Below, one piece after another: positions 8,339 through 17,086 of a stretch of DNA of 64,000 nt. Origin of the DNA: a virus. Positions within the stretch are counted from its first letter, which is position 1. Each line of letters starts with the position of its first letter. Where the stretch lies: IMG/VR virus record IMGVR_UViG_3300046517_002960, positions 62,001 to 126,000 of that record; one strand, written 5' to 3'. The position numbers and the translations under genes are program-made. A model generated the notes under the pieces. That model did no database searches and was not told where the DNA came from. It worked only from the letters and a program-made list of their open reading frames with translations.

Positions 8339-9492
8339 CCGGTGATCCCGTTGTCATAGGCGGCCTGGCCGGCTGTGCCGGACTCCGGCGGGAGCGCCGG
8401 GCCGCCGCGTGCCTGGTGGTCCAGCACCCGGCCGCGCGCCTTGTCCAGCGCGGCCAGGAAGACCGCCCAGGTCTGCGACAGGTTCTTGACCAGGGACTGG
8501 ATGGCGAGCAGCGCGGCCACGGCGGTGTCGCCGAGCTCGGCCAGCAGCTCGTCCCGGCTGCCGCAGGCGCCCTTGCGCGGGTTCTCGCCGTCCCAGCCGG
8601 ACAGCGCCCGCCACACCTCGCCCGATTCCTCGCAGACCTTGGTGACCCGACGCCACCGGTTGGCCACCGGGTTCTCCCGGAACTGCCAGGGCGCGGCCTC
8701 GTCCAGGTGCGCGTCGACCGCCTCGATCCTGGCCAGAATCTCGCCGACGTCCCGTTCCCGGTCCAGCTCGGGCCACCTGCTGCCGCGGTGCTGCTGCGGC
8801 TGGCCAGCTACCGGGGGGCCGGACAGCGGCTCGATGGTGATCCCGTCAGCCAGCAGGTAGATGACGTGCCGGTCCAGGATGCCCATGGCGCCGTCCGCGG
8901 ACCCGGCCATATCGATGGCGGCCTCGGCCTGCGCCGGGCTGTACCCGAAGGTGCCTCCGGTCAGCGCTTCGGTGGCCTGCTCATAGGTCAGCCCGGTGAA
9001 GCCGTTGATGAAGCCGTGCTCCGCCGGGTTATCCGCCAGCCGGGTGATCATCCAGGTCCCGGAGGAGTGGTCATACCGGACCCGGTGGCCGGGCAGGGTG
9101 TGCACGTACCCCCTGGACGCACTGGATGAGTACTCCAGGGCCATGTCGGTCTCCGGCTTATCAAAGCCGAGCTGGGCGAGCATCTGCCGGGCCTGGCCCC
9201 GGTTCACCCATGCGGTGGGCTGCCGCCCCATCGGCTGCCATAGCAGCGGAGTCTCGCCGTCCGGCACGGGGAACGGCTCCCGGGCCGGGCGGGGCGGTGC
9301 CGTCGCCTGGTCCTTGCCCTCCACGGCCTGCCATGCGTTCGCGGCGATCGCGGCTTCCTCCGCGTCCGCGCTTGCTTCCTGCCTGGCCGGGGGGCCGGGG
9401 CACACGTGGCACCCGCCGGCGCGCGGCTCCTCGCACACCGGGCACAGCGCCGGGTCGCGTCCGGGGACCATGTTAGTGCCGTGCTCATCCAT
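8335..9492 (-). CDS. MazG-like NTP pyrophosphohydrolase domain protein
   Basis: 385 residues. The start ATG 9492 is set by the module's recurrent ribosome site (GATCAGGAGACA); an upstream in-frame ATG at 9531 lacks one. A Cys pair (CPVC...CHVC) opens the protein. The C-terminal third has the all-alpha MazG pattern: KVCEESGEVWRA (Glu 288, 289, 292), then DELLAELGDTAVA (Glu 319, Asp 322). Such phage enzymes hydrolyse nucleoside triphosphates and can reshape host nucleotide or alarmone pools. The 270-residue N-terminal part is unrecognised. Confidence 0.7.
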   Translation of the reverse strand: MDEHGTNMVPGRDPALCPVCEEPRAGGCHVCPGPPARQEASADAEEAAIAANAWQAVEGKDQATAPPRPAREPFPVPDGETPLLWQPMGRQPTAWVNRGQARQMLAQLGFDKPETDMALEYSSSASRGYVHTLPGHRVRYDHSSGTWMITRLADNPAEHGFINGFTGLTYEQATEALTGGTFGYSPAQAEAAIDMAGSADGAMGILDRHVIYLLADGITIEPLSGPPVAGQPQQHRGSRWPELDRERDVGEILARIEAVDAHLDEAAPWQFRENPVANRWRRVTKVCEESGEVWRALSGWDGENPRKGACGSRDELLAELGDTAVAALLAIQSLVKNLSQTWAVFLAALDKARGRVLDHQARGGPALPPESGTAGQAAYDNGITG

Positions 9493-9573
9493 GCCTGTCT
9501 CCTGATCTGTCTCTCGCGGTATACGGTACATGGTAAGCCCCCGGAGGCGCGGCGGATTCCCGGTGCCCGCCCA

Positions 9574-12500
9574 TCAGTCCAGCCCCCCGAGCAGCATCCG
9601 GACATATCTGGGGTCCTTGTACAGCTGGCCCGCCTGGCCCGCCTTGTCTTTCAGCACCTCGCGACGGTACTGGTCGACCGTGTCCAGCGTGACGAAGTCC
9701 ACGATCTCCACGTGGTCCCACTTCTCGGCGCCGATCCGGTGCACCCGGTCCTCGGGCTGGATGGCCAGGTCCAGCTGGTAGGACCGCTGCAGCATGGCCG
9801 CGCTGTTGCTCGCGGTCAGGGTGATGCCGAGCCCGCCGGCGCCGAGCGTGCAGATGATAACGTCCAGCTTGCCCGCCTGGAAGTCCTCGACTGCGGCCTG
9901 CCGGGTCTTCTTGGTGACCCGCACGCCGGGCTCGCCGTACTCGCCGGAATTGCCCTCGCCGACGACGTAGCCGGTGCGCAGCCCGGCTTTGGCGCAGTAC
10001 TGCCCGGTGATCATGGCCAGCTGCCGGGACTCGGCGAACACCGCGGTGGGCTGGTCCGGCCGCTCGGCCAGCAGGTCCAGCAGCGCCTCGGCCTTCCAGC
10101 ACGGCGGCTTGAGGGTGACTGTGTAGTGCGGCTTGAGCAGCCCGGTGGCCTCGTCCAGCCGGTAGTCGACGGCGACGTCGGCGGCGCTCGACGCGAGCTG
10201 GGACAGCCGGGTCAGCTTCTCGATCGTGTACATGACCGGGAGCTCGCCGCCGTCCGGGAGCTCGGCCAGCATCTGATCGCGCATGGTGTCGTACGCGTGC
10301 CGCCAGGCCGGGGGCATCTCCGGGCGGCGCAGCGAGTAGATCTTGTCCGGCAGGAACGCCAGCACGTCGGCCTTGGCGACCCGGCGCAGCTGCCCGGCCA
10401 GCGCGGCGAAGAACTCGGCTTCCATCTCCGGGCGCAGGCCCAGGATCAGCTCGTCGTAGTCCCCGTTGCCGCGCCGGGTGGCCAGGTACCGCCGTTTCAG
10501 GTCTTCCTTGGACGGCCAGTCCAGCGGCGCCATGGTGAACAGCGGCTGGTAGATGTCGCCGAAGTCGTGGGTGACCAGCGTGCCCGACGCCCAGACCAGG
10601 GTCGCCGCGTAGTGCGCGACCCGCCACAGCGCTTTAGACTGCTTGGCCTTCGGGTTGCGGCCCAGGTGAGATTCGTCGGCGATGACGCAGGCGGCCCGGA
10701 TCTTCACCAGCAGGCCGCGCATGTCCGGGGCGTCCCGGCGCATCGTGGCGTAGGTGGTGATCAGGATGTACCGGCCGTGCTTCCAGCTGGCGATCCTGGC
10801 CCGCTTCGCCCCGCGGTGCAGGACCGGCTCCGGCCAGTGCGGCATCAGCTCGCGGATATGGTCCTGCCAGACGCGGGCTACCTCCCACGACGGCACGACG
10901 ATGACCATCGGGAAGACGTCGGTGCCGGCCAGGCGGCGGGCCTCGATGCCGAGCAGCGTCGACGCGGTGTTATGCGTCACCGCGAACCGGTCTGTAACGT
11001 ACAGGCGGGACGGGTGATCAATAGCGATGCACTGCATCGGCTTCCGGCCGGCGAACTCTGCTGAGACGAGTGACCGGGCCGGCTGGCGCGTGCTGTGCCT
11101 GTTTTTCCACAAGCAGGTCTTCCGGGACAGCCGGAACGGGGACAGCGGCTGTGGCAGGTTCACCGTGACCGTGTACCGCTCCCGGCCCAGCTGGAATCTT
11201 GCCGCCAGGTGCCCGGTGCCGCCCAGAGATTCGGCCAGCCACCGCACGTCCTCGGCCAGCTGCCGGCTGGATGAGCCGAACTGCGCGGTTCCGTCACGGC
11301 TCAGAACCCATCCATCGGTATCCATCAGTCCCTGCAGGACAGCAAGGCGGCAGCTGGCCGGGCTCATCTTGTAGGCGTCCGGGACGAACTTCGTCAGGCT
11401 TGAGCATCCACGCAGGCCCAGATCGGCCAGCGGGCCGGCAACCGGATGACACCTTTTTCCTGCTATCGGGAACCGGCTCCGGGTATCGTCCTTAACAGCT
11501 GCCTGGTAACAGCGCCCGCACAACCCTCGTGCGATGGCGATCCGCCCGCATGCGCAGATCCGGCCGTTCGCGGAACCGAGCGTGCTAACCAGCCGGTAGT
11601 CGTACTTTTTGCCCGGCTCTTTCTTCACGATGATACCGGGAGGAACTAGAGACTCGATGGACGCGACAATCTCGGCGTCAGCCGTTGACACCCGGGTTGA
11701 CCTGGTCGTGAACCCGCCGTCACCCAGCAGCAGGCCGAGCAGGTACGGGTCCAGCTCGCGTTTCGCGCCGCACTCAAGATCGGGGGCCGTGATCATCGGG
11801 ACGTACCACTTCGCACGGTCACTGTCACCGTTCGGAGCCCGGAGCCCGGCATCAATGAGATCCCGTAGCGTCCGGGTCTGCCAGTAATAGGGAAGCCGCT
11901 CACCGGTTGTCTTCGAGAGCATGCGGCGGTGCCTGCTTACCCGCCAGAGATGCTGGTCATTGCATTCAGCTGATGAGCCGTCGCTGAAGATGACTTCGTA
12001 GCAGTCTTGTTCTCCCTGCGGGAACACGCCGGTAACCCGGGATGGCGTGCCGTCTCCGGCGATCACCAGGTCGCCCGTGCGAATCTCGCCCATAGCCCGG
12101 AATCCGCTCGGGGTCAGCACTTGTGCGTCCAGTGGCTGTGCTTTCCCGGTGCCCGGCTCATCGCCCAGGAGGTACTTCCCGGCTGACGCGATCGCGGCGG
12201 CGCCGTCCAGCTGGTGCGGGTAGGGCGTGAACGACTCCGGCCAGCACCGCGGGATGGCGGGCGGTGGCGAGGTGCGGCGGATCGTCTCGGCGATGATCCA
12301 CTCGGTCAGCTTCGGCCAGGGCTTCCAGACCGTATGGCCGTCGTGGTTGTAGATGAACCCGAGCTGGACGATGGTGGCCCAGCTCAGCGGGTAGTACCGG
12401 GCGCCGGTCGGCTGGCCGTTCTCGTCCAGTGCCGATTCCCCGGCCGCCGTCAGCAGGTGCAGCCGCTCGGCGATGTTCTTCTTGTCATGCGCGGAGCCGG

Positions 12501-12675
12501 TGGCCCACAGCACCATGTGCCGGCCGTCCGCCGTCATCTCGCCGCGCAGGGCGCCATCGCCATAATAACCGTTCCGCGGCGGCTCGCGGTACGCCGGGAG
12601 CCGGTACGGGCCGGGCTGCTCCGGCGCCAGGAACATGGCCACGGCGTCGTGTGCCGCTGCTTCGGCGAGATTCAT
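9574..12675 (-). CDS. SNF2/DEAD-type helicase interrupted by a class 3 intein
   Basis: 1033 codons; 642 residues remain after intein removal. Walker A GDEPGTGK (to Lys 178) is split from its Thr by the intein. After the intein come a DEAD-like box ADESH, motif III-like ASGT, the C-terminal RecA lobe and motif VI QPEDRVHRIG, the usual SNF2/RapA pattern. ATG 12675 (MNLAEAAAHD) is chosen over the longer open frame because the upstream part is a shadow of the next gene. Likely a replication, repair or recombination translocase acting with the neighbouring exonuclease and resolvase. Confidence 0.88.
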   Translation of the reverse strand: MNLAEAAAHDAVAMFLAPEQPGPYRLPAYREPPRNGYYGDGALRGEMTADGRHMVLWATGSAHDKKNIAERLHLLTAAGESALDENGQPTGARYYPLSWATIVQLGFIYNHDGHTVWKPWPKLTEWIIAETIRRTSPPPAIPRCWPESFTPYPHQLDGAAAIASAGKYLLGDEPGTGKAQPLDAQVLTPSGFRAMGEIRTGDLVIAGDGTPSRVTGVFPQGEQDCYEVIFSDGSSAECNDQHLWRVSRHRRMLSKTTGERLPYYWQTRTLRDLIDAGLRAPNGDSDRAKWYVPMITAPDLECGAKRELDPYLLGLLLGDGGFTTRSTRVSTADAEIVASIESLVPPGIIVKKEPGKKYDYRLVSTLGSANGRICACGRIAIARGLCGRCYQAAVKDDTRSRFPIAGKRCHPVAGPLADLGLRGCSSLTKFVPDAYKMSPASCRLAVLQGLMDTDGWVLSRDGTAQFGSSSRQLAEDVRWLAESLGGTGHLAARFQLGRERYTVTVNLPQPLSPFRLSRKTCLWKNRHSTRQPARSLVSAEFAGRKPMQCIAIDHPSRLYVTDRFAVTHNTASTLLGIEARRLAGTDVFPMVIVVPSWEVARVWQDHIRELMPHWPEPVLHRGAKRARIASWKHGRYILITTYATMRRDAPDMRGLLVKIRAACVIADESHLGRNPKAKQSKALWRVAHYAATLVWASGTLVTHDFGDIYQPLFTMAPLDWPSKEDLKRRYLATRRGNGDYDELILGLRPEMEAEFFAALAGQLRRVAKADVLAFLPDKIYSLRRPEMPPAWRHAYDTMRDQMLAELPDGGELPVMYTIEKLTRLSQLASSAADVAVDYRLDEATGLLKPHYTVTLKPPCWKAEALLDLLAERPDQPTAVFAESRQLAMITGQYCAKAGLRTGYVVGEGNSGEYGEPGVRVTKKTRQAAVEDFQAGKLDVIICTLGAGGLGITLTASNSAAMLQRSYQLDLAIQPEDRVHRIGAEKWDHVEIVDFVTLDTVDQYRREVLKDKAGQAGQLYKDPRYVRMLLGGLD
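10969..12141 (-). other. Class 3 intein with LAGLIDADG endonuclease in Walker A of the SNF2 helicase
   Basis: 391 residues between GTGK and Thr of the P-loop. The first residue is Ala (AQPLDAQVL), the last are VTHN, and the +1 extein residue is Thr. It has the class 3 W-C-T signature: Trp 66 in the block B region (DQHLW), Cys 371 in block F (MQCIAID) and Thr 389 in block G. Two LAGLIDADG motifs are seen, LLGLLLGDGGF (134-144) and LQGLMDTDGWV (269-279), with a four-Cys cluster between them. Class 3 inteins splice without an N-terminal nucleophile by using the block F Cys. Confidence 0.9.
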
Positions 12676-12695
12676 GCCGGGGTACCTTCTGCCGT

Positions 12696-12968
12696 CTACT
12701 GCGCCTGGGGGTCCGTGCCGGGCGCGAACGCGGTGCCGCGCAGGTGCCAGCGCTCGCACATCGGGGTGCCGGTCAGCGGCTTGCCGTCCAGCCCGGACGG
12801 GGCCGTGGCGGCAGTTGCCCGGCCGGCCTGCCGGATCACGCCTCCGCGGGGGACCGCGCCGTCCGCGTGGCAGGGGCGGGCGCAGCCGCAGTGGCCCTCG
12901 CGGGCCAGGGTGTCCTCGGCGTTGGCGCGGATCCCGCAGTGAGCACCACATTCGAGGGTCAGGGCCAC
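12696..12968 (-). CDS. Small Cys/His-rich protein
   Basis: 90 residues from GTG 12968 after GGGAGG. The N-terminal half contains Cys and His clusters (ECGAHCG, GHCGCARPCH), suggesting zinc binding; the second half is Gly/Pro-rich. It sits 20 nt upstream of the helicase start, so it is probably co-transcribed. No family recognised. Confidence 0.6.
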   Translation of the reverse strand: MALTLECGAHCGIRANAEDTLAREGHCGCARPCHADGAVPRGGVIRQAGRATAATAPSGLDGKPLTGTPMCERWHLRGTAFAPGTDPQAQ

Positions 12969-13005
12969 GGTATCCCTCCCGGGCAGTGGGGTCGGAGGGG
13001 TGAAG

Positions 13006-13062
13006 GCCCCGGGCGGGCCGGCTGCCGTCGTCGGAGGAGAACGGCGCCGTCCCGCCCGGGGC
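13006..13062 (-). terminator. Perfect 12-bp GC hairpin after the Pro/Gln-rich gene
   Basis: Arms at 13006-13017 and 13051-13062 are exact reverse complements (GCCCCGGGCGGG), with a 33-nt loop that can fold further. It lies just after the stop at 13076 in the direction of transcription. There is no T-run, so it may be a weak terminator, processing site or attenuator. Confidence 0.55.
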
Positions 13063-13075
13063 GGCGTGCGGGGGC

Positions 13076-14476
13076 TTACTGCGGCTGGGGCTGCATGTTC
13101 ACCTGCTGCGCCGCCAGCTTGCTGATCAGCGCCAGCTGCTCGGGGTTCATGCCGGCCACGTCCTCGGCGCTGACGCCGGGGGGAAGCGGGGCGGCCTGAG
13201 CCTGCGGTGCTGGCGGACCTGGCTGGTACGGCGGACCCGCGGGCGCGGGCTGGGCGTGCTGGGGCTGCTGGTACTGTCCGGCGGTGGCCATGGCGGCCTG
13301 GGTCGCGTTCTGGACAGCCTGCCCGGCCGCGGACTGCGGGGTGCCCTGGGGTGGACCCTGCTGCTGCGGTGCGGGCGGCTGGCCGGGCAGCTGCTGCGCC
13401 GGCTGGGGGTAGCCCTGCGGGACGCCCGGAGGCGGACCCTGCTGGTAGCCTCCTGGCGGGCCTACAGGGTAGGTCCCGTACTGCGCCGCGTTCTGCACGT
13501 CCTGCCGGAACTGGTACTGCGGTTCCTGCTGCTGGTACTGCGGCTGAGGCTGCTGCGGTGCCGCCGGGGCAGGCTGGGCCGGGGGGGCCTGGGCCTGCTG
13601 TCCGTCCGGCGCGGGGGGTACCCCGGAGCCGTCCGGCCGGCGGTAGACGATGTTGTGCAGCTTCTTGGCGTTGAGGTTGGGGATGTTCCGGTCGCCGACG
13701 TAGGTGATCGTGATGATCGCGCCCATCTCCGGCGGCCCGGCGGGCGCTCCGGCCCGGCCCATCGCGGCGGCGAGCTCGTCACGCTCGCTGCCGCGGACGT
13801 ACCAGGTCGCGCGCCCGTCCGGGAACTCGATCGACTCCTGGACGGCCAGCGGGACGGTCATCTGCCACTTCGGCCGCCCGTCACGGAACTCCAGCCCGCG
13901 GCCGGTGGTGAAGTCGGTCTGCTGGGTGACGTCAGCGTGGGTGACCGGCCGCGCGACCACCCCCGTGATCGACTGGCCGACCTGCTTGTGCAGGAACGAG
14001 GCGATCGACCGGCCGCCGCCGGAGGGCTGGTTGAAGAACAAGTCCAGGTCGCCCTGGGTCGCGGGCGGGCGCTGCTGCTGGGCCTGGCCGGCGAACCCGC
14101 CGGGGCCGGGCTGCTGCCACTGCTGGCCAGCCGGCGGACCCTGGTAGCCCTGCTGGGGGATGCCCTGGTAGCCCTGCTGGGGGATGCCCTGGTAGCCGGG
14201 CTGCGGGGCGCTGGGAGGCGGACCCTGGTAGTAGCCCTGGACGGGCATCCCCGTGTAGCCGGGCTGGGCGGCCGGGGCGGGGGGCGGGGGCTGCTGCGCG
14301 TAACCCGGGTCGGGCGGCGCGGGCGCGTACCCTGGCTGGGCCTGGGTGTAGCGCGGGTCGTAGCCGGGCTGGGGCGCCGGGGCGGGTCCGGGGGGCGGGG
14401 GCTGCTGCGCGTAGCGCGGGTCGTACTGCGGGTCCTGCGGTGGCTGGGCGTACCGCGGGTCGTAGAGCTGGGACAC
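13076..14476 (-). CDS. Pro/Gln/Tyr-rich protein with central folded domain, possible ssDNA-binding protein
   Basis: 466 residues from GTG 14476, with GGAGG upstream. The first 140 residues are tandem repeats rich in Pro, Gln, Gly and Tyr (YDPRYAQ, GYQGIPQQ three times). Residues about 145-280 form a beta-rich domain (SITGVVARPV, GRPKWQMTVPL, GAIITITYVGD); the rest is again Q/P/G-rich. This order, a compact beta domain with disordered tails inside a replication module lacking an obvious SSB, suggests an SSB-like role. That is inference from architecture, not a recognised family. The low-complexity tails resemble prion-like, condensate-prone sequences. Confidence 0.7.
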   Translation of the reverse strand: MSQLYDPRYAQPPQDPQYDPRYAQQPPPPGPAPAPQPGYDPRYTQAQPGYAPAPPDPGYAQQPPPPAPAAQPGYTGMPVQGYYQGPPPSAPQPGYQGIPQQGYQGIPQQGYQGPPAGQQWQQPGPGGFAGQAQQQRPPATQGDLDLFFNQPSGGGRSIASFLHKQVGQSITGVVARPVTHADVTQQTDFTTGRGLEFRDGRPKWQMTVPLAVQESIEFPDGRATWYVRGSERDELAAAMGRAGAPAGPPEMGAIITITYVGDRNIPNLNAKKLHNIVYRRPDGSGVPPAPDGQQAQAPPAQPAPAAPQQPQPQYQQQEPQYQFRQDVQNAAQYGTYPVGPPGGYQQGPPPGVPQGYPQPAQQLPGQPPAPQQQGPPQGTPQSAAGQAVQNATQAAMATAGQYQQPQHAQPAPAGPPYQPGPPAPQAQAAPLPPGVSAEDVAGMNPEQLALISKLAAQQVNMQPQPQ

Positions 14477-14538
14477 TGTGTCCTCCAGTGCTGTGCGGTG
14501 GATTCCCGGTGGGGCTTGCGACTGTGCTGTTAACTGTG

Positions 14539-14590
14539 AAGTGTGTACTGCGGTGGTACAGCCGTGTTACGGCTAGATACTGCGTAGGAC
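14539..14590. promoter_or_regulatory. Two ATACTG-type operator-like repeats in the 130-bp gap 14477-14605
   Basis: On the plus strand GTACTGCGGTGGTACAG (14544-14560) and a related ATACTGCGTAGGACTG (14573-14588) lie between the exonuclease stop and the next start. The first closely matches the -10 region and downstream sequence of the promoter at 22,459. It has an internal GTAC...GTAC inverted symmetry, so it could bind a dimeric regulator. Confidence 0.4.
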
Positions 14591-14605
14591 TGACTATAGC
14601 GCATT

Positions 14606-15479
14606 TCAGCGGCGGACGCTCGGCACCGAGGGATCGGAGTGCCCGGGGCAGCCCGGACCCCCGTCCCGCGCGCTCTGCGGCCTGTAGAAGGGGCACCAGA
14701 ACAGCTAAGAAACATCCGTCGTCAGTCGGGGTGCGCGGCACCGCCGAGATCGGGATGTTTCTTGCCATCACCTCCCCCGCGATCTGGCGGCGGATGGCCG
14801 TCTTGCCCAGCACGGCCTCGATGACCACGTCGTCCAGCGCGCTGTACTGGTGCTCCCAGACGTACATGGAGTCCAGGGTCGGCTCGGTCCGCGGCAGCGC
14901 GGCCAGCACGATCCGGTCGACCGGCAGGCCCAGGTTGCGGTAGCCGAGCGCGTACAGCAGGAGCTGGATCTGGTACCGCTGCGGCGGGCCTTCCGGGCGG
15001 CGGATCTTGGCCAGCGATGTCGGGCCGAGGACCTTCCAGTCCACGACCGCGTGATAGGCGGTGTCGTAGAGGTCCGCCGTGCCGGGGTAGGACGGGTGCG
15101 GGGATACCCGCTGCTCGGTCAGCCAGCGCGGCACGGGCAGCCCGTTCAGCTGGTTCTCGAGCTGGAATTTCTCGGCCAGCCAGGCGTGCACCGCGGTGCC
15201 GACGATGGACGGCCACGGATCCGGCACGTGGTTGGTCACCGGCTCCCCGGCCAGCTTGCCGACTACCGCCCGGTCGCAGACGTCGCCGATCTCGGAGGGG
15301 CCGAGGTGGGCCTGCATGTTCCGGGGCTGGCGGTGCGCCTGGCGGTTGATGATCTCCAGCAGCTCGTGCGCGTACAGCGACGCCCAGGCGGAGTTGCCGT
15401 TCGGGAGCGTCGGCGCGGTGCCCATGAACGAGGCCGGGTCCATGAACTCGGCCGGGCTGATGCGCGGGCGGTCAGCCAC
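14606..15479 (-). CDS. Cas4/RecB-like PD-(D/E)XK exonuclease with Fe-S cysteines, frame displaced near C-terminus
   Basis: From GTG 15479 (preceded by GGGGGGAA) the frame encodes a nuclease: a first Cys (DVCDRAVVG), GTADLYDTAYHAVVDWK carrying the catalytic Asp...Asp-x-Lys, then TPTDDGC. The expected C-terminus FWCPFYRPQSARDGGPGCPG lies in the +1 frame, ending at TGA 14606; the original frame runs on as an anomalous shadow. The four Cys expected to bind a 4Fe-4S cluster are thus split two and two across frames, with the join near 14712. It probably acts in recombination with the SNF2 helicase. A 10-nt insertion, recoding or an assembly error could explain it. Confidence 0.75.
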
Positions 15480-15496
15480 GGGTTCCCCCCGGATTA

Positions 15497-15510
15497 TCCG
15501 GCCGGCCGGA
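15497..15510. repeat. Dispersed palindrome, copy 2
   Basis: Same 14-bp palindrome, followed on plus by GAAT, just upstream of the exonuclease GTG start. Confidence 0.7.
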
Positions 15511-15558
15511 GAATGCCGGGTGCGCGGGTGCTGGTGCGGGTGACATGACTGATACCTA

Positions 15559-15792
15559 TCACCGGGGTACGACATTCCCGCGGCGGCGCGCCCGCCGCTC
15601 GCGGTTGCGCAGCACGGCCTGGGCCAGCATCCGCCGGTAGGCAGCCTCACTGACGTGCCGCCGGCCCGGGTGACCCCTCGGCCGCCAGCACCGGGACCGG
15701 TCCGGGCCGCGCGGGACGACGTCCATCTTGTCCGGCTCGCGGCGCAGTTCGTAGTACTCCACCGGGTGACCGCAGCGCGGGGTGCTGACCAT
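15559..15792 (-). CDS. Small basic hypothetical protein
   Basis: 77 residues starting MVSTPRCGHPVEYYELR. The ATG overlaps the upstream stop (TGATG). Arg-rich towards the C-terminus (RNRERRARRRG). CGHP and SRCW may be a zinc-binding pair. The longer open frame upstream is a shadow. Function unknown. Confidence 0.65.
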   Translation of the reverse strand: MVSTPRCGHPVEYYELRREPDKMDVVPRGPDRSRCWRPRGHPGRRHVSEAAYRRMLAQAVLRNRERRARRRGNVVPR

Positions 15793-16175
15793 CACCGCTT
15801 CGCCTTCTCCAGCTTCCAGGTGCCGCCCTTGACGGCGTACCGCACCCAGTCCGCCAGGCGCTCGGCCTTGAACCGCTTGGTGTCGAACCGCCAGGACTCC
15901 GTCCAGCGCACGAGGAATTCGGGGCGGTACGGCGTGCCGGCCACGATGATCGTGGTGGTGCCGGGCGGGGCCAGCGGGATGACCTCGGCCTTGATCGAGT
16001 CGGAGATGTTCTTGGCGCGGGCCTCGGCCTCGTCCGCTTCCGCACGCGCGGTCTCGAGTGAGTCCAGCAGCTGCTCTGCGCGGCTGCCCGGCGGCGCGGC
16101 GTAGCGCCAGGGCGGCGGCCCGTCCTGGGCAGGGGCAGTGCCAGGCTGGACCGTGCCGGGCAAGGTGGGTTCCAT
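15792..16175 (-). CDS. Conserved-type actinophage hypothetical, first gene of leftward module
   Basis: 127 residues. ATG 16175 (GTG 16178 alternative) follows the recurrent GATCAGGAGACA site. Residues 30-70 form a coiled-coil-like helix (LDSLETARAEADEAEARAKNIS); a compact domain with ESWRFDTKRFKAE follows. I recall similar small proteins beside phage recombination exonucleases, but no function is known to me. Confidence 0.7.
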   Translation of the reverse strand: MEPTLPGTVQPGTAPAQDGPPPWRYAAPPGSRAEQLLDSLETARAEADEAEARAKNISDSIKAEVIPLAPPGTTTIIVAGTPYRPEFLVRWTESWRFDTKRFKAERLADWVRYAVKGGTWKLEKAKR

Positions 16176-16312
16176 CACGAACTCCCTGTCTCCTGATCGT
16201 CTTCTGCCCGCTCAGCATAGACCCGGGCGGTGTCATTCGCATCCGGGCCGCGCCGGGCCGCGGAGTATGCTCGCCGTAACGGGTCAAGGCCAGGAGATAC
16301 GGGAGAGCGCCC
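16176..16312. promoter_or_regulatory. Divergent control region between leftward and rightward modules
   Basis: 137 bp separate the two outward-facing modules. A TATGCT -10-like hexamer occurs in each direction: 16266-16271 on plus and 16214-16219 on minus. No convincing -35 hexamers are present. Each start has its own AGGAGA-type ribosome site. The promoter call is positional. Confidence 0.45.
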
Positions 16313-16867
16313 ATGCCGCGCGTCGTGATCAGGGACGAGCACGTCGACTACGAGATCGACGGCGACGTTATCGCCGGCGGGCCGGATCACCCGGTCAGCA
16401 CCGCCCTGGACGCCCGGCAGCGGCAGCGCGCCCGCTGGATGGAAGCCACCCTGTACCGCAAGATCGACGGCACCTACGTGCTGCACCAGGTGAACCATTC
16501 CCTGGTCTGGCACCTGATCGACGGCGGGGGCCATGTCCGCAAGCCGCGCGAGACGCCGTGGAGCAAGCTGCCCCGCGGCGCGGTGTACTGCGGGTTCCTG
16601 CCGCCCCGGGAGCACCGCGAGCAGTGCCCGCCCGGAGGCCGCCGCGGGCCGCGCGGTGCAGGCCCGGTCGTGCTGACCGAGATGCCCCAGCACAAGGTGT
16701 CTCACCACCCGGACCCCCAGTCGGTGATCCGGGTGGTGACCATGGCCCGGCACGGCGACGGCGGCACGTCCGCGGCGGTGTCCGAGCCGATGCGCGAGCT
16801 GCTGCGCCAGGCCGCGGAGAACGACCCGGCGTTCACGTCCGGCGCCCGGCCCGTCATCCGGATGTAG
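16313..16867 (+). CDS. Hypothetical protein, first gene of rightward module
   Basis: 184 residues from an ATG after GGGAGAG. Contains an aromatic/His-rich mid-section (HQVNHSLVWHLIDGGGH) and a basic Gly/Arg-rich loop near residue 110. No recognised family. As the first gene after the divergent region it is probably expressed early. Confidence 0.7.
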   Translation: MPRVVIRDEHVDYEIDGDVIAGGPDHPVSTALDARQRQRARWMEATLYRKIDGTYVLHQVNHSLVWHLIDGGGHVRKPRETPWSKLPRGAVYCGFLPPREHREQCPPGGRRGPRGAGPVVLTEMPQHKVSHHPDPQSVIRVVTMARHGDGGTSAAVSEPMRELLRQAAENDPAFTSGARPVIRM

Positions 16868-16918
16868 CCGCGGACGCTACAGCCGTCGCGGTCCCGGCCC
16901 CGGGAAGGAACATACGTC

Positions 16919-17086
16919 ATGGTGAGGACCTGGCACATTGACGGCACGCCCTGCTATCACCGCGCGCACGGGTGCGGGCAGTTCTGGCCGCCCCGGCTGC
17001 AGGCCGAGATGGACGGCTGGCACATACGGCGGGCAGCCCTGGCCCGTATCCGCGGGAATATCCCGTGCCGCAACGCTGTCACGTAG
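16919..17086 (+). CDS. 55-aa Cys/His small protein
   Basis: ATG 16919 follows GGAAGGAA. The peptide contains CYHRAHGCGQFW, a possible Cys/His metal site, and Trp residues. Its TAG stop (17084-17086) lies inside the next promoter-like element. Confidence 0.5.
   Translation: MVRTWHIDGTPCYHRAHGCGQFWPPRLQAEMDGWHIRRAALARIRGNIPCRNAVT

Noticed and set aside
12676-12951. Longer N-terminus for the SNF2 helicase
   Set aside because: The extra 92 codons are a shadow of the Cys/His-rich gene at 12,696-12,968, which has a good ribosome site.
13932-14605. Continuation of the exonuclease frame to a 572-codon ORF
   Set aside because: Past about 14,712 the translation is a shadow of the Pro/Gln-rich gene; the expected Cys-containing C-terminus is in another frame.
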